A stretch of 5,752 nt of DNA, from positions 1 to 5,752 of the forward strand of contig CAIVZW010000124.1 in assembly GCA_903910495.1 (NCBI GenBank). Reading direction: 5' to 3'. Source of the DNA: an uncultured beta proteobacterium (lineage in GTDB: Bacteria > Pseudomonadota > Gammaproteobacteria > Burkholderiales > Rhodocyclaceae). The translations under genes were made by a program, and so were the position numbers. The notes below the pieces were generated by a model. It saw only the letters and a list, made by a program, of their open reading frames with translations, searched no databases and was not told the origin of the DNA. Positions 1 to 5,644 of the stretch are shown piece by piece; positions within the stretch are counted from its first letter, which is position 1, and each line of letters starts with the position of its first letter.

Positions 1-561
1 GCTTTCCTGATTCCCGTACTCGACGCGCTGCTGCAAAGTTTCCCCTTCGTCATTCTCGGTTTCCACACCGATAACGGCTCCGAGTACATCAATCGCCACG
101 TCGCAAAATTACTCAACACTTTGCTCATCGAAGAACAAACCAAATCACGCTCACGGCACAGCAACGACAACGCGCAGGCCGAATCGAAAAATGGCGCCAT
201 CGTCCGCAAGCACTTGGGCTACAGTCACATCCCGCAACGCTTTGCCGTGCCCGTCAATGCCTTCTGCCGCGAGTACCTGAACCCCTATATCAACTTCCAC
301 CGTCCCTGCTTGTTCGCCGAAACGATCACCGACGCCAAGGGCCGCCAGCGCAAACGTTATCCTTATAAACTGATGATGACGCCCTACGAGAAGCTCAAGT
401 CGTTGCCTTTGTCTGAGAACTTTCTCAAGTCAGGAACCGACTTTGAAAAACTCGACGCGCAAGCGGGCGCAATGAGCGACAATGAAGCCGCGCAGCGTCT
501 GAACAACGCCCGCGCAATTCTCTTCAAAACCATTTTTAACCGATCGAAAACCGCCGCCTGA
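1..561 (+). CDS. rve-type DDE transposase/integrase, 3' part (5' end outside window)
   Basis: The reading frame is open from base 1 and ends at TGA 559-561, so the visible 186 codons are the C-terminal part of a longer protein. It carries the last two acidic residues of an RNase H-like DDE core: Asp in an HTDNGSEY motif (bases 70-72) and Glu in NDNAQAESKNG (bases 181-183), 36 residues apart, as in retroviral-integrase-like transposases of the IS3/IS481 kind. After the core come a conserved NPYINFHRP segment and a C-terminal tail rich in basic and polar residues. The protein would cut and join the ends of an insertion sequence. An internal TTG at 121 would be a false start, because the Asp motif lies before it. 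I did not identify the IS family or its terminal inverted repeat; the other end is outside the window. The transposase role is firm; intactness is unknown. Confidence 0.87.
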   Translation, partial: AFLIPVLDALLQSFPFVILGFHTDNGSEYINRHVAKLLNTLLIEEQTKSRSRHSNDNAQAESKNGAIVRKHLGYSHIPQRFAVPVNAFCREYLNPYINFHRPCLFAETITDAKGRQRKRYPYKLMMTPYEKLKSLPLSENFLKSGTDFEKLDAQAGAMSDNEAAQRLNNARAILFKTIFNRSKTAA

Positions 562-732
562 GCAGATTCAATATCGACAAGAAAATCAACAGGCCCCGTA
601 GACCAGCGACTCCTAAACCAAAATCCTTTTTGATAAATAATTCAACTTCAAAAACGATCGCTCAGACTCATACTTGGATTGGAATGTACTAGGGTTCGCA
701 TGTCTTTGCAGTCCAGGCCGGCTACGCTTTGC

Positions 733-761
733 TTGACGCCGTCCAGCGCGCCCCCTAAGAT
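733..761 (+). promoter_or_regulatory. Likely sigma70 promoter of ispB
   Basis: TTGACG (733-738) is separated by exactly 17 bases from TAAGAT (756-761), matching the -35 box at five of six positions and the -10 box at four of six. Transcription would begin near 768, giving a leader of only about 24 bases before the GTG at 792. This supports that start codon. It is a prediction from consensus only. Confidence 0.6.
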
Positions 762-777
762 TCGGCGGTTTCCCCCC

Positions 778-782
778 AAAGG
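778..782 (+). promoter_or_regulatory. Weak ribosome binding site of ispB
   Basis: AAAGG lies nine bases before the GTG at 792. It is a poor Shine-Dalgarno match, but it is the best in the short predicted leader and agrees with the start chosen from alignment to the IspB N-terminus. Confidence 0.4.
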
Positions 783-791
783 CGTCGAAAC

Positions 792-1760
792 GTGAAACTG
801 GAGTCGCTCAACAATCTGATCGGATCGGACATGCAAGCCGTGGATGCGGTGATTCGTGCCCGTCTTCACTCCGATGTGGTGCTGGTACGACAAGTTGCCG
901 AGTACATTACCCAGAGCGGCGGCAAACGACTTCGGCCGGCGCTGGTGCTGCTTTCGGCCGGTGCCTTTGGCTATCGCGGTACGCATCATCAAGAGCTTGC
1001 AGCAGTGGTTGAATTCATTCACACGGCAACGCTGCTGCACGACGATGTCGTCGATGAGTCCGATTTGCGGCGCGGACGGGAGACGGCCAATGCCCTGTTC
1101 GGCAACGCCGCCAGCGTGCTGGTGGGCGACTTTCTGTATTCGCGGGCTTTCCAGATGATGGTCGAGATCGACGACATGCGGGTGATGCGCGTGCTGTCGG
1201 ATGCCACCAATATCATTGCCGAGGGTGAAGTCCTGCAGTTGATGAACTGCCACGATGCCGATGTGGACGAGCAGCGCTATTTGCAGGTGATCCGCTACAA
1301 GACAGCCAAACTGTTCGAAGCGGCATCACGACTCGGTGCCATTGTCGGAGGCGCTTCTCCGCAAGTCGAGCAGCGGATGGCCGAATTTGGCATGCATCTG
1401 GGGACGGCTTTCCAACTCATTGATGACGTGCTCGACTATTCGGGTGCCGAGGTGGAAACGGGCAAACACCTCGGTGACGATCTGGCCGAGGGCAAGCCGA
1501 CCTTGCCCCTGATCTACGTGATGCAGAACGGTACTGCCGAGCAGGTCGCCTGCGTGCGCAAGGCCATCGAAAACGGTGGCCGGGAAGACTTCCAAGCGGT
1601 GCTGGCCGCTATTCACGCCACCGGGGCGCTGGAGCACGCCACAAAGCAGGCCAGGGCAGAAGCTGATCTGGCCATGGCGGCGCTTGATCTGCTGCCTGCT
1701 TCCACATACAAGGATTCTTTGCTAGAATTATGCCTCTTCGCTGTTGCTAGGTCCTTCTAG
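792..1760 (+). CDS. ispB: Long-chain polyprenyl (probably octaprenyl) diphosphate synthase IspB
   Basis: A cytosolic trans-prenyltransferase that extends farnesyl diphosphate with isopentenyl diphosphate to make the side chain of ubiquinone/menaquinone; the chain length (commonly C40) cannot be read from the sequence. The 322 residues match the E. coli enzyme (about 323) in length and in long stretches of sequence. Visible motifs are GGKRLRP (residues 43-49, substrate phosphate binding), the first Asp-rich motif DDVVD (84-88) followed by LRRGR, GEVLQLMN (145-152), and the second Asp-rich motif DDVLD (211-215) in FQLIDDVLDY. The Asp residues bind Mg2+ and the diphosphates. The start is GTG, with a weak AAAGG nine bases upstream and a good promoter at 733-761. 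The gene ends 18 bases before tRNA-Pro, and its last codons overlap a likely tRNA promoter. In many Proteobacteria ispB lies beside divergent rplU-rpmA; here an insertion sequence occupies the upstream side. The gene looks intact. Confidence 0.96.
   Translation: MKLESLNNLIGSDMQAVDAVIRARLHSDVVLVRQVAEYITQSGGKRLRPALVLLSAGAFGYRGTHHQELAAVVEFIHTATLLHDDVVDESDLRRGRETANALFGNAASVLVGDFLYSRAFQMMVEIDDMRVMRVLSDATNIIAEGEVLQLMNCHDADVDEQRYLQVIRYKTAKLFEAASRLGAIVGGASPQVEQRMAEFGMHLGTAFQLIDDVLDYSGAEVETGKHLGDDLAEGKPTLPLIYVMQNGTAEQVACVRKAIENGGREDFQAVLAAIHATGALEHATKQARAEADLAMAALDLLPASTYKDSLLELCLFAVARSF
1723..1728 (+). promoter_or_regulatory. Possible -10 box of tRNA-Pro promoter inside ispB
   Basis: TAGAAT (five of six to TATAAT) lies in the last codons of ispB, followed by a GCCTC sequence resembling stable-RNA start regions. 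The -35 region near 1699-1705 is weak. Transcription would start near 1735, about 44 bases before the mature tRNA. The tRNA could instead be read through from ispB. Confidence 0.4.
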
Positions 1761-1778
1761 CGCTGTCGTTGTTTCGGT

Positions 1779-1856
<78 letters not shown>

Positions 1857-1877
1857 ATGAATTCAATAAGTTACATC

Positions 1878-1910
1878 AAAAAAACGCCAATTTAAGATTG
1901 GCGTTTTTTT
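1878..1910. terminator. Bidirectional intrinsic terminator between tRNA-Pro and yqaJ-like gene
   Basis: A perfect 14-bp inverted repeat: seven A, then CGCCAAT (1885-1891), a five-base loop, ATTGGCG (1897-1903), then seven T. Read in either direction it gives a GC-containing hairpin followed by a U run, so it can end the ispB-tRNA transcript from the left and the minus-strand recombination operon from the right. Confidence 0.88.
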
Positions 1911-1941
1911 ATCGTAAGTCCGTATTAAGTCCAGCGCGAAG

Positions 1942-1973
1942 GAAAGTACACCCTGACTTGGGGGTGTACTTTC
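1942..1973. repeat. Perfect 12-bp inverted repeat just after the exonuclease gene
   Basis: GAAAGTACACCC (1942-1953) and GGGTGTACTTTC (1962-1973) pair perfectly around an eight-base loop. It starts two bases after the minus-strand stop codon at 1976-1978. No U run follows on either strand, so it is not a standard intrinsic terminator, and one already lies 30 bases further on. It could be an RNA 3'-end stabiliser, a protein-binding palindrome or part of the element's end. The repeat is certain; its role is unknown. Confidence 0.8.
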
Positions 1974-1975
1974 TA

Positions 1976-2839
1976 TCACTTCCCAATAGTCACCCTTACT
2001 TCCTCCCTTCCAGCCCCCCGGTACGCATTCAGATCAACCCCCTTCAACGCAGGCACCTTCTTGTAGTCCACGTTCCCCTGCTTGAAGTACCGGGAGACAG
2101 TAACCCCGAAGCCTGACTCACTGACGTGGCTGGCAAGCTCTACCAGCCGCTCCTTCGCCTTCTCCAGTTCAGCAGTAGCCTCATCCGCCTTGCGCTTGGC
2201 AGACACATACAGCCCAGCAGCTAACTGCCAGACTGGATCGGTACGCTCAACCGTATCACGCTCGGTGAGCGGTGGTGGCGTGTCCTTATACAGATACGTC
2301 TGGAACACATCCCACGCCGCCCGGATGGCCGTTACCGTGGCCTCATCCCGCTTGATCTCGACCAAGATGCCTTCTGTACCGTCGAAGACCCAGAGATGAG
2401 CCAGTGTTGCACCGGCGACCATCAACTGATGCTGCACCTGTATCCGGTAGTGTTCCGGCACCTCACCAACCGAGACCGCCTGCCAGAGTGACGAGGATTG
2501 CCCTTTATAGGGGCATTTCACCTCCAGTAGCAGATCACCTTCAAGGGTAATGCCGTCCAGACTGGCTGAATAATCGCCATCAGTCAGCACCAGCGGCTGC
2601 ATAATCAGCCCGGTCTGCTCCTCGTAGGCCGCACGCGCCTTCGGTTCCATCTCCGTACCATGGCGCATCGGTGCCGTTATCGGGACCTCCATCCGGCCGG
2701 TACGCACCTGCCAGAGCTGGTACGGCGTCTGCCACGGTGACAGACCCATCACCGCCGCCGATTCACTGGCATTACGGAACTGGGCACGATGGGCGTGCCA
2801 CGCTGGCGTACCTTGAACCAGTTTAAGGATTGCGCTCAT
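1976..2839 (-). CDS. YqaJ/lambda-Exo-type recombination exonuclease
   Basis: Predicted 287-aa nuclease of the PD-(D/E)xK fold that would chew the 5' strand of DNA ends and hand the single strand to the annealing protein encoded just upstream. Motifs follow the family order: an SESAAVMG segment (residues 25-32), HGTEMEPKAR (60-69) with a catalytic-type Glu at 65, SLDG (93-96) with Asp95, LEVKCP (105-110) giving the E-x-K pair Glu106/Lys108, and the QVQHQLMVAG block (134-143). After about residue 205 comes a helical, Lys/Glu-rich coiled-coil-like region (about 212-238) and a basic C-terminus. The ATG at 2839 overlaps the sak stop by one base (TAATG), and a strong AGGAGG lies eight bases upstream inside sak, so the two are co-translated. 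A 12-bp inverted repeat and a terminator follow. All expected active-site residues are present, so it is probably functional. Confidence 0.92.
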   Translation of the reverse strand: MSAILKLVQGTPAWHAHRAQFRNASESAAVMGLSPWQTPYQLWQVRTGRMEVPITAPMRHGTEMEPKARAAYEEQTGLIMQPLVLTDGDYSASLDGITLEGDLLLEVKCPYKGQSSSLWQAVSVGEVPEHYRIQVQHQLMVAGATLAHLWVFDGTEGILVEIKRDEATVTAIRAAWDVFQTYLYKDTPPPLTERDTVERTDPVWQLAAGLYVSAKRKADEATAELEKAKERLVELASHVSESGFGVTVSRYFKQGNVDYKKVPALKGVDLNAYRGAGREEVRVTIGK

Positions 2840-3474
2840 TATGCGGTCCTCCTCTTCTCAAGGCTGCGAATCACCCTTGGATAGTCGCTAACGCTGATCT
2901 CGGCCAGTGTCTCGACCCCGAAGTAGGCCAGCAGCTTGCCCCGGTCTGATTCGGTCTCCTTGAGCAGCCGCTCGATCTGGGCGATCTGCACGGTGCTGAT
3001 CGTCGCTGCGGGACGTATCGGCGTAACCGCGATGGGTTTAACCTCGGCTACCACCGGTTTCACCTCCGGCTTGGCGTCATCGCTCGTCGCCGGTAAATCC
3101 TCACCGGCATAGATGTAAAGCCCCAGACCGTGCAGCGCGATGGCCTTGACCAGACACCGCTGGATCGACGTATTGATGTCAAACGCCGTCGGCGCGAGGA
3201 TCGGACGATTCTTACTATCCAGCACCGGATGAATCTGGCTGAGCGTGACCTCCTTGACCGTTACAGAGACTTCGACAAAGCATCCGGCTTCGGTAGTGAG
3301 GAACGGCAGCCCGGCAAAGCGTTGCACCGCCCACGTCGCTGCGGGGTCAAACTGGCGCAACTGGGACACCGCAAACGGCCAGCTCAGATAGCTGAAGTTG
3401 CCCTTACGCTCAACATGCTCATTGACATTGACCTTCGACAGTTCGACGAAGTAATTGTCGTTACTTGCTTTCAT
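2839..3474 (-). CDS. Sak-type (DUF1071) single-strand annealing protein
   Basis: Predicted 211-aa DNA annealing protein of the phage Sak/DUF1071 group, the partner of the exonuclease that follows it in the operon. It would coat single-stranded DNA and pair complementary strands. The N-terminal domain (about residues 8-127) has the family signs: FSYLSW (27-32), a WAVQRF strand (48-53), and a closing block from Gln105 to Pro128 containing QRCLVKAIALHGLGLYIYAG. Residues about 129-158 are a low-complexity Lys/Pro/Val linker. A small helical C-terminal domain (about 160-211) follows, resembling tails found on several phage recombination proteins. I chose the ATG at 3474-3472, which has AAGGAG seven bases upstream; an in-frame ATG at 3543 would translate the leader hairpin and lacks similarity. 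The stop overlaps the next ATG. The family call is by recognition of motifs, not by a search. Confidence 0.85.
   Translation of the reverse strand: MKASNDNYFVELSKVNVNEHVERKGNFSYLSWPFAVSQLRQFDPAATWAVQRFAGLPFLTTEAGCFVEVSVTVKEVTLSQIHPVLDSKNRPILAPTAFDINTSIQRCLVKAIALHGLGLYIYAGEDLPATSDDAKPEVKPVVAEVKPIAVTPIRPAATISTVQIAQIERLLKETESDRGKLLAYFGVETLAEISVSDYPRVIRSLEKRRTA
2848..2853 (-). promoter_or_regulatory. Strong ribosome binding site of the exonuclease gene inside sak
   Basis: AGGAGG on the minus strand, eight bases before the ATG at 2839-2837. It lies in the last codons of the annealing-protein gene and fixes the start that gives the TAATG overlap. Confidence 0.8.
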
Positions 3475-3480
3475 GGTGTT

Positions 3481-3486
3481 ACTCCT
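3481..3486 (-). promoter_or_regulatory. Ribosome binding site of sak
   Basis: AAGGAG on the minus strand, about seven bases before the ATG at 3474-3472. It decides that start over the longer frame opening at 3543. Confidence 0.8.
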
Positions 3487-3497
3487 TGTAAACGCAA

Positions 3498-3540
3498 AAA
3501 CGCCCGGTGACAGCCAACAAAGGCCGCCTACCGGGCGTTT
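3498..3540 (-). promoter_or_regulatory. Leader hairpin of sak (attenuator or radC-motif-like RNA)
   Basis: In RNA (minus-strand) orientation an 11-bp stem AAACGCCCGGU/ACCGGGCGUUU (3530-3540 with 3498-3508) continues, after one bulged A, into seven more pairs, GGCGGCC with GGCUGUC (including G-U), closed by a six-base loop. A run of U follows, then AAGGAG and the ATG 23 bases after the stem. It looks like an intrinsic terminator placed before a start codon. Its 3' arm is shared with the ardC leader. The structure is clear; regulation is inferred. Confidence 0.72.
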
Positions 3541-3562
3541 CAAAAGCGATGCTTGGGTTTAA

Positions 3563-3587
3563 CGAGCGTGCATCACGGTGACGCTCG
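3563..3587. repeat. 7-bp inverted repeat between radC and sak
   Basis: CGAGCGT (3563-3569) pairs with ACGCTCG (3581-3587) around eleven bases that themselves include the near-palindrome TCACGGTGA. It lies 15 bases after the radC stop on the minus strand. There is no real U run, so it is either a weak transcript end or a binding site. Its function is unknown. Confidence 0.5.
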
Positions 3588-3601
3588 ACTTACGGGGAAA
3601 A

Positions 3602-4039
3602 CTACAGAAGGCCGCGCTCGGCGAACGAGATCGACTCGGCACCGGCGACGACGTAGTGGTCGAGTACCCTCACATCGACCAGTGCCAGTGCCGATTTGAG
3701 GTGCGCCGTCAGCAGCTCGTCGGCATGACTCGGTTCTCTGCACCCACTCGGATGGTTGTGGGCGAAGATCGCGCTATCCGCGTTGGCCGCCAGAGCCACC
3801 TTCACCACTTCGCGGGGATAGACCGAAGCCTGCGTCAAGGTGCCGCGAAAGAGTTCTTCGCAGCTCAAGACCCGGTGCTGAGCATCGAGCAGGATCACGA
3901 CGAAGACCTCGTACTCTCTGCCAGAGAGCAGTAGACGCAGGTAGTCGCGCACCGAACTGGGGGTTAAAAACTGATCGGTTACGCGCATACGCTTGGCGAG
4001 AATCGCCAGTGCTTGGGCAATCAGAGTGTCGTCGCTCAT
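3602..4039 (-). CDS. radC: Short RadC-family JAB/MPN-domain protein (mobile-element type)
   Basis: A 145-aa protein consisting essentially of the RadC JAB/MPN metalloprotease-like domain. Visible motifs are Glu44 in the EVFVVILLD strand (44-52), [11 protein letters not shown] (73-83), the zinc motif HNHPSG (94-99: His94, His96, Ser98) with Asp107 in EPSHAD, and LDHYVV (126-131). All JAMM zinc and acid positions are present. Chromosomal RadC is about 220 residues with an N-terminal helix-hairpin-helix region; this one has only a short helical start, like the YkfG/YeeS type copies on islands and plasmids. The biochemical role of RadC is unsettled despite the name; on mobile elements it travels with anti-restriction and recombination genes, as here. 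Its ATG overlaps the ardC stop by four bases (ATGA) with a weak ribosome site, so translation is probably coupled to ardC. Confidence 0.93.
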   Translation of the reverse strand: MSDDTLIAQALAILAKRMRVTDQFLTPSSVRDYLRLLLSGREYEVFVVILLDAQHRVLSCEELFRGTLTQASVYPREVVKVALAANADSAIFAHNHPSGCREPSHADELLTAHLKSALALVDVRVLDHYVVAGAESISFAERGLL

Positions 4040-4917
4040 GCCGCCACCGCTTCCCGTTCTGGACTCGGAACGCAGTCCGACAGGGCCAGCAGATAGTCAG
4101 CCGCCGCCTGTGCCTTACCCGCAGCGGTGAGGATCAGTCGCTTGTCGTTGCGCAGGGCCTGCAGCCAGCTCTCGATATAACTGGCGTGTTCCAGCCGGGC
4201 TGGCAGGTGGCAATGGGCGCAGGTGAATGCCGCACCCATTTCAGCCACCAGCTCCTCGAAGGCATAGGCATCGATATGACGCCGTCCGTCCAGTGGCCGA
4301 CAGCAGCGGCTGGGTGCACCGGTCCAGTGCGTCAACTCATGCAGGGCCGTTGCGTAGTAATCGGACGCAGTGGGGAACCACGTTCGGGGTGGTAACTGGA
4401 TCACGTCATCACCGGGCCGGTAGAACGCCTTGTTGCCCCCATGCTGGATATGTGCACCGGAGGTGCTGAGCAGCGTTTCTGCTGCGACGAGTGGGTCCCA
4501 GTCGTGTTGAGGCAGGACGGGGGTCAGGGTCTCGGGCAAGCCCTGCACCTGATCAATATTGAACACGGTGAAATAACGCAGCAGCGGTATGACCTTGGTT
4601 GTGGCCTCGGCGGTATTGGCCTTCTCGGCGATTTCCAGAGGTTTGAAGAAGACGACCGGGGTGCCGGTTTCGCCCTTGCGCACGTGCGCGCCGTTGTCCA
4701 ATGCCTGTTTGTAGGTCAACCAGCGCGAGGTGGTGTAGCCGCGATCCTGTGCCGTGAGGTGGAGAAGCAGGATGTTGATGCCACGGTAGCGGTGGCCGGA
4801 GGTCACGTTCTCCGGCAGGGTGAGTTCGCCGCCTTCCCACGGGGGCAGCCACGGCGGTGTTCCGGCTTCGAGGGATTTGATGATGCGGTCGGTGACTTCT
4901 TGATAGAGGTCTTTCAT
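4036..4917 (-). CDS. ardC: ArdC-type anti-restriction protein (ssDNA-binding plus zincin domain)
   Basis: A 293-aa protein with the two ArdC domains. Residues 1 to about 125 form the ssDNA-binding domain: [11 protein letters not shown] at 3-13, PPWLPPW at 21-27, YRGINILLL at 44-52, W66 in SRWLTYKQA, and KGE near 81-83. Residues about 140-293 form the zinc-metallopeptidase-like domain with HELTH (193-197), WTG, and [13 protein letters not shown] (217-229), which would supply the third metal ligand, then WL.AL.NDKR and [12 protein letters not shown] near the end. ArdC of conjugative plasmids protects incoming single-stranded DNA from host nucleases; the same role is inferred here. The ATG at 4917-4915 has GGAGAA upstream. 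A longer frame from 5013 would translate the leader hairpin and is rejected. A small Cys cluster (205, 206, 233, 236) is unusual. Overlaps radC (ATGA). Confidence 0.92.
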   Translation of the reverse strand: MKDLYQEVTDRIIKSLEAGTPPWLPPWEGGELTLPENVTSGHRYRGINILLLHLTAQDRGYTTSRWLTYKQALDNGAHVRKGETGTPVVFFKPLEIAEKANTAEATTKVIPLLRYFTVFNIDQVQGLPETLTPVLPQHDWDPLVAAETLLSTSGAHIQHGGNKAFYRPGDDVIQLPPRTWFPTASDYYATALHELTHWTGAPSRCCRPLDGRRHIDAYAFEELVAEMGAAFTCAHCHLPARLEHASYIESWLQALRNDKRLILTAAGKAQAAADYLLALSDCVPSPEREAVAA

Positions 4918-4922
4918 TTTGG

Positions 4923-4928
4923 TTCTCC
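4923..4928 (-). promoter_or_regulatory. Ribosome binding site of ardC
   Basis: GGAGAA on the minus strand sits five bases before the ATG at 4917-4915, directly after the U-rich tract of the leader hairpin. It sets the 293-aa start. Confidence 0.7.
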
Positions 4929-4938
4929 AAAAAAGGAA

Positions 4939-4970
4939 CGCCCGCGACAGGCAATGAGCCTGTGCGGGCG
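4939..4970 (-). promoter_or_regulatory. Leader hairpin of ardC (attenuator or radC-motif-like RNA)
   Basis: In RNA orientation CGCCCGC (4970-4964) pairs with GCGGGCG (4945-4939), and inside it ACAGGC pairs with GCCUGU around a five-base loop, with a single bulged C (complement of 4946). That is 13 pairs with one bulge. UUCC and six U follow, then GGAGAA and the ATG 21 bases after the stem. The 3' arm, GCCUGUC.CGGGCGUU, matches that of the sak leader. Confidence 0.75.
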
Positions 4971-5123
4971 ATTGAAAGTGAAACAAAGGGAAGAATGAAA
5001 CGAGGTCGATCAACTAACGCAACAAGCGCATACAGACGCGCAGGAGGATACGTAACCCCTGTCGTCCGGCCTCACCGGTTGCTGCGGATAGAAAGACCCA
5101 GCGCAAGGATTTCTCGTTGCGCG
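4971..5123. other. Non-coding interval between the membrane-protein gene and the ardC leader
   Basis: About 150 bases with no supportable gene on either strand. On the minus strand it contains a 6-bp hairpin directly after the stop of the 91-aa gene and must hold any separate ardC promoter, but I found no good -35/-10 pair. The open frames crossing it on both strands show no family resemblance. Confidence 0.5.
5101..5122 (-). terminator. Weak terminator-like hairpin after the 91-aa membrane protein
   Basis: GCGCAA (5101-5106) and TTGCGC (5117-5122) pair around a ten-base loop, starting one base after the minus-strand TAA at 5126-5124. Read on the minus strand it is followed by TGGGTCTTTCT, a poor U tract. 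It may end or slow the upstream transcript before ardC. Confidence 0.4.
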
Positions 5124-5399
5124 TTACACGTCGAGGCGTATCCGGCCGGGGTGATAGAACGCCCCGTCGATGTAGCCAATCCAACGCTTGGCTGCGCTCG
5201 TCGCCAGACTGGTCAAGAGGCCCGCTACCGTCGCTGCCATCACGCCGCTGAAGGTCCCCCAGTGAATCAGGAGGACTAACAGCGTCACCGCTACATCCAG
5301 TGCTAAGTCGTGTTTCAAGACACGAAGCATCGTGTGGCGCGGCAGTTTGGCGAGGAGCAATCCTAGGCCGAGGAAGATCGTGAATCCTGTCGTTAACAT
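5124..5399 (-). CDS. Small membrane protein of unknown function, 91 aa
   Basis: I do not recognise a named family. The protein is strongly hydrophobic with probably three membrane segments: about residues 3-18, 33-47 and 52-69. Short basic turns follow the first (KLPRH, LRVLKH) and a basic, aromatic C-terminal tail follows the last (KRWIGYI, HPGRIRL). By size it could be holin-like, but nothing specific supports that. The start is well defined: ATG at 5399-5397 with AAGGAGG six bases upstream, and that ribosome site begins directly at the TGA of the preceding 66-aa gene, so the two are a translationally coupled pair. A small hairpin follows its stop. It belongs to the accessory minus-strand cluster that continues with ardC. 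Confidence 0.72.
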   Translation of the reverse strand: MLTTGFTIFLGLGLLLAKLPRHTMLRVLKHDLALDVAVTLLVLLIHWGTFSGVMAATVAGLLTSLATSAAKRWIGYIDGAFYHPGRIRLDV

Positions 5400-5404
5400 G
5401 ATCT

Positions 5405-5411
5405 TCCTCCT
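5405..5411 (-). promoter_or_regulatory. Ribosome binding site of the 91-aa membrane protein
   Basis: AGGAGGA on the minus strand immediately follows the TGA (5414-5412) of the upstream gene and precedes the ATG at 5399 by about five bases. It is a strong site that supports both the start and translational coupling. Confidence 0.75.
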
Positions 5412-5612
5412 TCAGGCGTTTGGGCGTGAGGACTCCTGCCACGCCTCGCGCACGTCGGCACTGGCCTGAGCCAGAAGGCCGGGGACGGTAGACGCCTGTG
5501 CGCAGGCGGCACGGAGCAGCCTAAAGGCCGTGAGTGCGCCGCGTTTTACGAGACGCTCAGAGCTTGACGACCGAACGGGTGTCAGCGCGATGGGTTGAAC
5601 GTGAATCTTCAT
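5412..5612 (-). CDS. Small protein of unknown function, 66 aa
   Basis: Not recognised. The start is the ATG at 5612-5610, with AAGGAG about eight bases upstream; a longer frame from 5651 would begin inside the leader hairpin and is rejected. The protein begins with a short strand-like segment (MKIHVQPIALTPV), then a basic stretch (ERLVKRG, 19-25), an alanine-rich amphipathic helical region (about 26-58) and a polar C-terminus. There is no signal peptide or clear membrane segment and no catalytic motif. It is followed after 12 bases by the 91-aa membrane protein and preceded by the same kind of leader hairpin seen before ardC and sak, so it is probably regulated together with them. A strong ribosome site and the coupled neighbour make it a likely real gene. 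Confidence 0.68.
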   Translation of the reverse strand: MKIHVQPIALTPVRSSSSERLVKRGALTAFRLLRAACAQASTVPGLLAQASADVREAWQESSRPNA

Positions 5613-5619
5613 AATGAAA

Positions 5620-5625
5620 CTCCTT
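5620..5625 (-). promoter_or_regulatory. Ribosome binding site of the 66-aa gene
   Basis: AAGGAG on the minus strand, seven to eight bases before the ATG at 5612-5610. It picks the 66-aa start over the 79-aa frame. Confidence 0.7.
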
Positions 5626-5644
5626 TGAAAGGTACAACGAAAAA

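Larger units (their letters stand above)
562..791. other. Gap between transposase and ispB: IS end and ispB promoter region
   Basis: These 230 bases hold no convincing gene. The first part (about 562-660) is AT-rich and probably contains the right end of the insertion sequence, but no inverted repeat or target duplication can be proved with one end visible. The second part (about 660-791) is GC-rich chromosomal sequence carrying the ispB promoter and weak ribosome binding site. A minus-strand open frame running from here into ispB is a shadow of ispB. Confidence 0.6.

Noticed and set aside
648..1253. Minus-strand open frame of 201 codons
   Set aside because: Antisense to ispB, whose protein is strongly conserved; no recognisable motif.
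3472..3543. Longer N-terminus for the annealing protein starting at 3543
   Set aside because: It would translate through the leader hairpin and ribosome site; the ATG at 3474 has AAGGAG at proper spacing and the family N-terminus.
3130..3934. Plus-strand frames opposite sak and radC
   Set aside because: Shadows of confidently identified minus-strand genes, Arg-rich without motifs.
4441..4998. Plus-strand frame of 185 codons
   Set aside because: Antisense shadow of ardC, Gly/Arg-rich, no family resemblance.
4915..5013. Longer N-terminus for ArdC starting at 5013
   Set aside because: The extra residues come from the leader hairpin and U tract; ArdC proteins start close to the [11 protein letters not shown] segment.
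4971..5040. Promoter for ardC with a TTGCGT -35 on the minus strand
   Set aside because: At 17-base spacing the -10 candidate TTCATT matches only three of six consensus positions; not better than chance.
5014..5442. Minus-strand frame of 142 codons
   Set aside because: Overlaps the 91-aa membrane gene in another frame; low-complexity Arg/Ser/Pro composition and no good ribosome site. The membrane protein has the strong SD and coherent hydrophobic segments.
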